Shown: in pieces, positions 20,951-25,101 of the stretch
Layout: every line of letters begins with the position of its first letter
Position numbering within the stretch: the stretch's first letter is position 1
DNA from: Saccoglossus kowalevskii
Lineage: Eukaryota; Hemichordata; Enteropneusta; Harrimaniidae
Assembly (NCBI RefSeq): GCF_000003605.2
Contig: NW_003123905.1
Span: 560,438 to 585,538 of the forward strand
Length of the DNA: 25,101 nt
Reading direction: 5' to 3'
The notes under the pieces: model-generated
Databases searched by the model: none
Seen by the model: the letters and a program-made list of their open reading frames with translations, nothing else
What the model was told of the DNA's origin: nothing
Made by a program: the position numbers and the translations under genes

Positions 20951-22267
20951 CTTTAAGTATCGATATCAGAGCCATATTAGACACATGAAACTTAATCTAA
21001 TCGCAATAAAACTTTTCAAGTAAATAGAGTTACAAGACTTAAAAGTATAACATGTAGATGGAATTCTTATATACTTTCCATTTCATTACAGGCAAGGCAA
21101 TAAACCACTAAATTATTTAAACTATATTTCCGTGATTCAATCACTCAAGCATGTTCACTGCTATTACTGTTTTTTTCATTCATTTTTGTTATCCACGATA
21201 GCTTTTAGCAAATGATGAGTTAGCAACAGTCAGCGAAATTACTAAGTGAAATGTTACAAATGAAATGTTACGAAACCTCATGAAATTAAACAGTCTACTA
21301 TATATCATATCTTGAGCAAAGTTACAAGAAAAAATATGATTTTCCTACTAATTACAGACAAATATTTTTAAGCCCTATTTTGTTAGGTTATGTTCATACA
21401 GTCTATAATTGAACAAGTCAATGTTTTCTTTGTCAGCTAAGATCGGTTTATGAGGCCATTGCCTGGCCGCTAGAATCTGCCATATTCTAGTTAGTGAGCC
21501 GTATTTACTCGTGACAATTTGTCATTCAGTCATTATGTTTTATATCTTCCCCCATATGCTTGTAAGGCCACATTAATTGGATATCTGTTATTATTGGAGC
21601 TTTCCAACAGATATAAGTATTTCACCAAGGACAATTATGCAACCTCTTGGTAGAACAATGCAAGAGTTTGTTTACATCAGCAAGTCCACAAAACCATGAG
21701 ATTCGGTCTTACACAAAGCATGTAGTGAAAGTTATTTACACAAGACTTGTATATTGTTATCCGTTGTGAATTTCAACAATCTATTTACAAATGAGTCATT
21801 GCAAAGACATGTATTGAACGCTGAGAATGTTTTTTTTACATTTTACTTCCAAAATAAACCAACAAGTATTCTATACAACGTTTCTCATCGAATATTTCAG
21901 GGAAACCAAATCGAGTTTTGAAAAGAAACCCTCAAAGCGCACACTCGCTACACTCATCCACTAATTTGTACAAGGAGTTTATCTTTTAGGACCAATATCG
22001 AATATCGAAATTGAAGTCTCGTTAATCAGTTAAACTTTATCACAGCATTCATGGTGAGGTCATCATCATTATAGTATTAGTGAATATAATTTATAAGAGC
22101 ACCATTCTTTCGTTATTGCTCCATGCAGGGAGATGTCAATTTATATGAAATATATTCTTTAGAAATGTAAATGATTAATAGTTTTCATTGTAATTTTTAG
22201 ACGATTATAGATGAAACGTTCAATGCAATCATTTATCTTCAACCATATTTATTTCATATAAAGGCCA

Positions 22268-22473
22268 TTTTTACACAAGGTAATTCACGAGGCAACACAC
22301 CAAGCAATGCTTTAGGCAATGCTGGTCCCATTGTAAGATATAATCACATTGCCATTTTTTTCGGGCAGGTAGTCCCCATAGTAGCCTCATCTACATGTTA
22401 TCGTTGTTCGTAAATGACGCATTGCCTCATGATTTTTTCGGTGCATTGCTTCATACATCACCTTTGTATAAAG
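22268..22473. mobile_element. possible MITE with weak inverted ends
   Basis: TTTTTACACAAGGTAATTCA at the left resembles the reverse complement of the right end (CTTTATACAAAGGTGATG). Both arms then carry repeated GCAATGC and GAGGCAA words in opposite orientations. Pairing is imperfect and the ends are approximate. Confidence 0.4.
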
Positions 22474-22522
22474 ACAGAGAATGTTGGCTTCTGGATGAAT
22501 GCGAGATAATTGTCGGTTACAT

Positions 22523-22743
22523 TAACCTTTTCACCACAAGACTTTTTTTCTCATATTCTTCAATATTACTGGGAATGAACCTTAATTTTGAAGCCAACAG
22601 ACAAGATTTGAGTCAGTTTTTCAGTTTTTACTCCAAAAATTTGACTATTTTTGTCCCAATCTTCTGAAGGAAAGTGCAGACTATAAACAAGACTATTTTG
22701 TGAATTTGTGATGAAAAGAGGAAACTGGTGGTGAAAAAGTTAA
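22523..22743. mobile_element. TTAA-type foldback element, family P1 copy 2
   Basis: A 221-bp element bounded by TTAA (22523-22526 and 22740-22743). The left end TTAACCTTTTCACCAC pairs with the right end, which reverse complements to TTAACTTTTTCACCACC. The interior shares CAATCTTCTGAAGG and CAAGACTATTTTGTGA with 7733-7891. It is non-coding and piggyBac-like by target site only. Confidence 0.6.
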
Positions 22744-24103
22744 GAACCATTGTAAGATGTACATGTATAGTTCTCCAGATATTTTTGATTCACTAAAAAA
22801 AAATGACGTAAAAAGCTAAAAAAGTTGTTATTCTAGTTATTTGTGTAAAAAAAAAACCACACTTTAAAATGTAAAGCTTTGCGAACTACGCTTTGAGGGC
22901 ATTAAGCGAGACAAAATTCAGACAAAAATTGTAAAATCGCTTCTGCCTAAACAGTAAATGACTTATTATTGGTCTGATTAACTCCAATATACGGTACAGT
23001 GCTTGTACAAACTAAAGCGAAAATTGATCAAATTGGCGAATCATTTATTTATCTTGAACTGGATTAAGGAACAATTTCAACTATGCTGCCATGTGACTAA
23101 TTGATATCCATGACTTGCAATATCAAGGCTGCTCTATTACCATAACTGTTTTTATAATATCTGGGGGGATAAGAAGCTGAATTTAGAATCAGACAGGAAG
23201 CAAGAGCATTTGAAGGTTAGTATTAGAATAGCTACATGGGTATTTCCCAGCCTTGTGTGCTGGGAAAAACCCGAACTCACACGCTGTACTATTATGCACT
23301 GAACCGTTTCAGCTTGAAGCACGGTACACATTATCAATCATGTTGACGATGATGATACTTCCATCTAAAACAAACAAATCTCCCTAACTGAGCGAGAAGT
23401 GCACCAAATATTAGATATATTAATATACATTTATATATACGTAAGACTTTTGATACTGTATAAACTTGTTACATGCAACCCTGTCTTCCCCGACTGAGAA
23501 ATGGAACAATCCGGTAGCTCTTTGGAGACAAAGCCCAGCTATGAGTCATAGCAAGCTTAGCCTGACTGAAAAGACGCTATGCAAGACTTTTGTGAACGGA
23601 GGAGGGTAATATGAATGCTGTTATTTTAAGTACACATAAAGATACGTCTACAGAGACAAAGGAGAAAATACTGTGAGAAACAGATCACATGTGTATGAGA
23701 ACAAGCTATATAAGAGACAGACATGGTTCAGAACTACTATTATACCAAGCTTGAATTTACAGTGTTCATTGTTATTTCCCTAAAAAGAAATACTGAGAAA
23801 ACGTACAGATAGCTTCGTTTTTTGAAGTTTAATTTTAAGAACACCTTAACTCAGCAGGCATCCAAATTCATAAAGGCGTCAGTCAGTCAAGGCAACTCAA
23901 CTCTACCTGACTGCCTTGGTGCCCGTAACTTTTCACTACTCAAATTCAATGAGATCAATGTATTTTCAAAATGTTTTTTTTTTTCAAAAATGGTGTCCTC
24001 TTGATTCTGAAGTTTAAGCCCTGTATTAATCTGTATTCCAATAAACATAGATTCAAGCCTGTTTCGTTCAAATTACTCACGTTTATATTGATATTATTCA
24101 CAG

Positions 24104-24186
24104 GTCAAAGAACTGGGTTAGTTTGGACAAAGGTTTACAACACATTTTATAAGGCAATTCTTCAAGATGGGAAGCCTGTAAAATAG
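24104..24186 (+). other. doubtful terminal coding exon
   Basis: A good acceptor (gatattattcacag) is followed by an in-phase frame that reads QRTGLVWTKVYNTFYKAILQ, then DGKPVK and TAG. The composition looks more protein-like than the surrounding DNA. No partner exon was recognised upstream on this strand and the peptide matches nothing I know, so it may be chance or a transposon remnant. Confidence 0.2.
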
Positions 24187-24752
24187 ATATAAAACTGAAC
24201 TATAAATGTAAAATATCAACTCTCCATGACAACCTCATGACCAAAACATGTCTAACGTCTGATAAAAAAAACTAATTTGTTTTATGTATTTTACCAATAC
24301 GTGGCTTTTCGTAAGAAATAAACAATTAAGATCAAGTCAGTATTCTTTTCATGCGATGCCAAGCCAACATAAAAGGGTACTAAGAGTGTTTTATACCGGT
24401 GTCAAGAGTCTCGCATTCCTCACGAATGTATCACACACTATAATTATATACTGTAACTTACTCCTACATTTCACCTTCAAGTCACCAAAAATCAGAGTTA
24501 TATCAGCCGAAATGTTTTTTTTTCAGTTTTTTTTACTTAAATTACTAAAATAATATATTTTGTAGTACCAGGTATGCTCACTTGACGTCTTTCCATGCCA
24601 TACAAACTTTTATTTCCTTAAAAAATTCAAGCCAGGGTCCAACAAAATCAACCAAAATTATTTTCCACAAAGTTGAAAGAGAGAAGGTCTTGCAAAATTA
24701 TATGAGAAGCTGGTCAGCTCTTTCTTACAGTAAATTTGACCTAAGGCACATA

Positions 24753-24942
24753 TACTGTAAAATGACTGTAAATTTCGCTGATTTCAGGCTTATTCAGTGG
24801 GTTTTAAATTCACAGTTTTATCATTTAGATAATATGTTCCATGCTAAATTTTACATATTCCCTGGGTCTTAATTTAGCGCATTTTCCAGTCAGCGAAATA
24901 AGCAAAATTAAAACCCAGTGAATAATTAACCCTTTTACAGTA
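24753..24942. mobile_element. TACTGTA-type miniature element, family 1 copy D
   Basis: A 190-bp element in the same orientation as copy B. It starts TACTGTAAAATGACTGTAAA and ends CCCTTTTACAGTA. It is shorter than the others because part of the left arm is deleted. The right-hand hairpin around GCGCATTTTCCAGTCAGCG is intact. Confidence 0.85.
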
Positions 24943-25101
24943 GTAAAGTACTGAAAGCTCTTTTCTTTTTACCAGTGGCTAGCAACAGCAAACTGTACCT
25001 TTTTGGAGTGTAGCCACTAACACGATATTGGTCATAGTGATGTTTAAATTACACACATAGAATTATGTGAAAAGATGCATGTATTATTCATCTACATATC
25101 C

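Larger units (their letters stand above)
15570..25101. other. presumed large 5' intron or upstream flank of the DUSP gene
   Basis: No DUSP exon upstream of 15269 was recognised on the minus strand. Apart from the inverted-repeat elements and the doubtful exon listed separately, the stretches 17780-20740, 20951-22267, 22744-24752 and 24943-25101 are AT-rich DNA with only short frames that lack motifs. The segment near 17886-17921 holds a cluster of transcription-factor-like words (see findings). Confidence 0.5.

Noticed and set aside
22395-22667. 90-codon plus-strand frame
   Set aside because: It spans the end of one inverted-repeat element and most of the TTAA element.

Overview
This is a stretch of AT-rich animal (metazoan) nuclear DNA. 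Two conserved animal genes are split by GT-AG introns, and the non-coding part is full of short inverted-repeat transposon relics, a tRNA-derived SINE and minisatellites. Nothing is bacterial or organellar. The phylum cannot be fixed from sequence alone. An invertebrate is likely, because both proteins resemble vertebrate families only in their conserved cores and the repeats look unlike vertebrate ones.

Layout. Positions 432-2451 (+) carry the last three coding exons of a TMEM19 orthologue (DUF92 membrane protein); its 5' part lies before the window. Positions 2452-10662 are intergenic. This region holds a large 32-bp minisatellite (about 3728-5560), a decayed flank (to about 5985), a derived 49-bp array (about 6001-6185), a 145-bp palindrome (6443-6587), and several small repeats. 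Positions 15269-10663 (-) carry the last four coding exons of a DUSP8/DUSP16-type MAP kinase phosphatase. They cover the second half of the rhodanese-like domain, the catalytic domain with its HCxxGxxR loop, and a long disordered tail. Its 5' exon(s), which should hold the MAPK docking motif, are not visible up to 25101. The last 9.8 kb is therefore probably a large intron or upstream flank of this gene. It is studded with miniature inverted-repeat elements.

The two genes converge tail to tail, and nothing suggests a shared pathway. All seven splice junctions inside the window keep the reading frame, so both genes look intact where visible.

No new enzymatic or defence-like system was found. 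The most noteworthy signals are: (i) at least four unrelated-looking miniature element families that share the terminal motif TACTGTA and probably a TA target; (ii) three TTAA-flanked foldback elements of piggyBac type; (iii) the minisatellite with one sharp and one decaying edge, which gave rise to a 32+17 bp higher-order repeat; (iv) a coding 48-bp repeat in the phosphatase tail.
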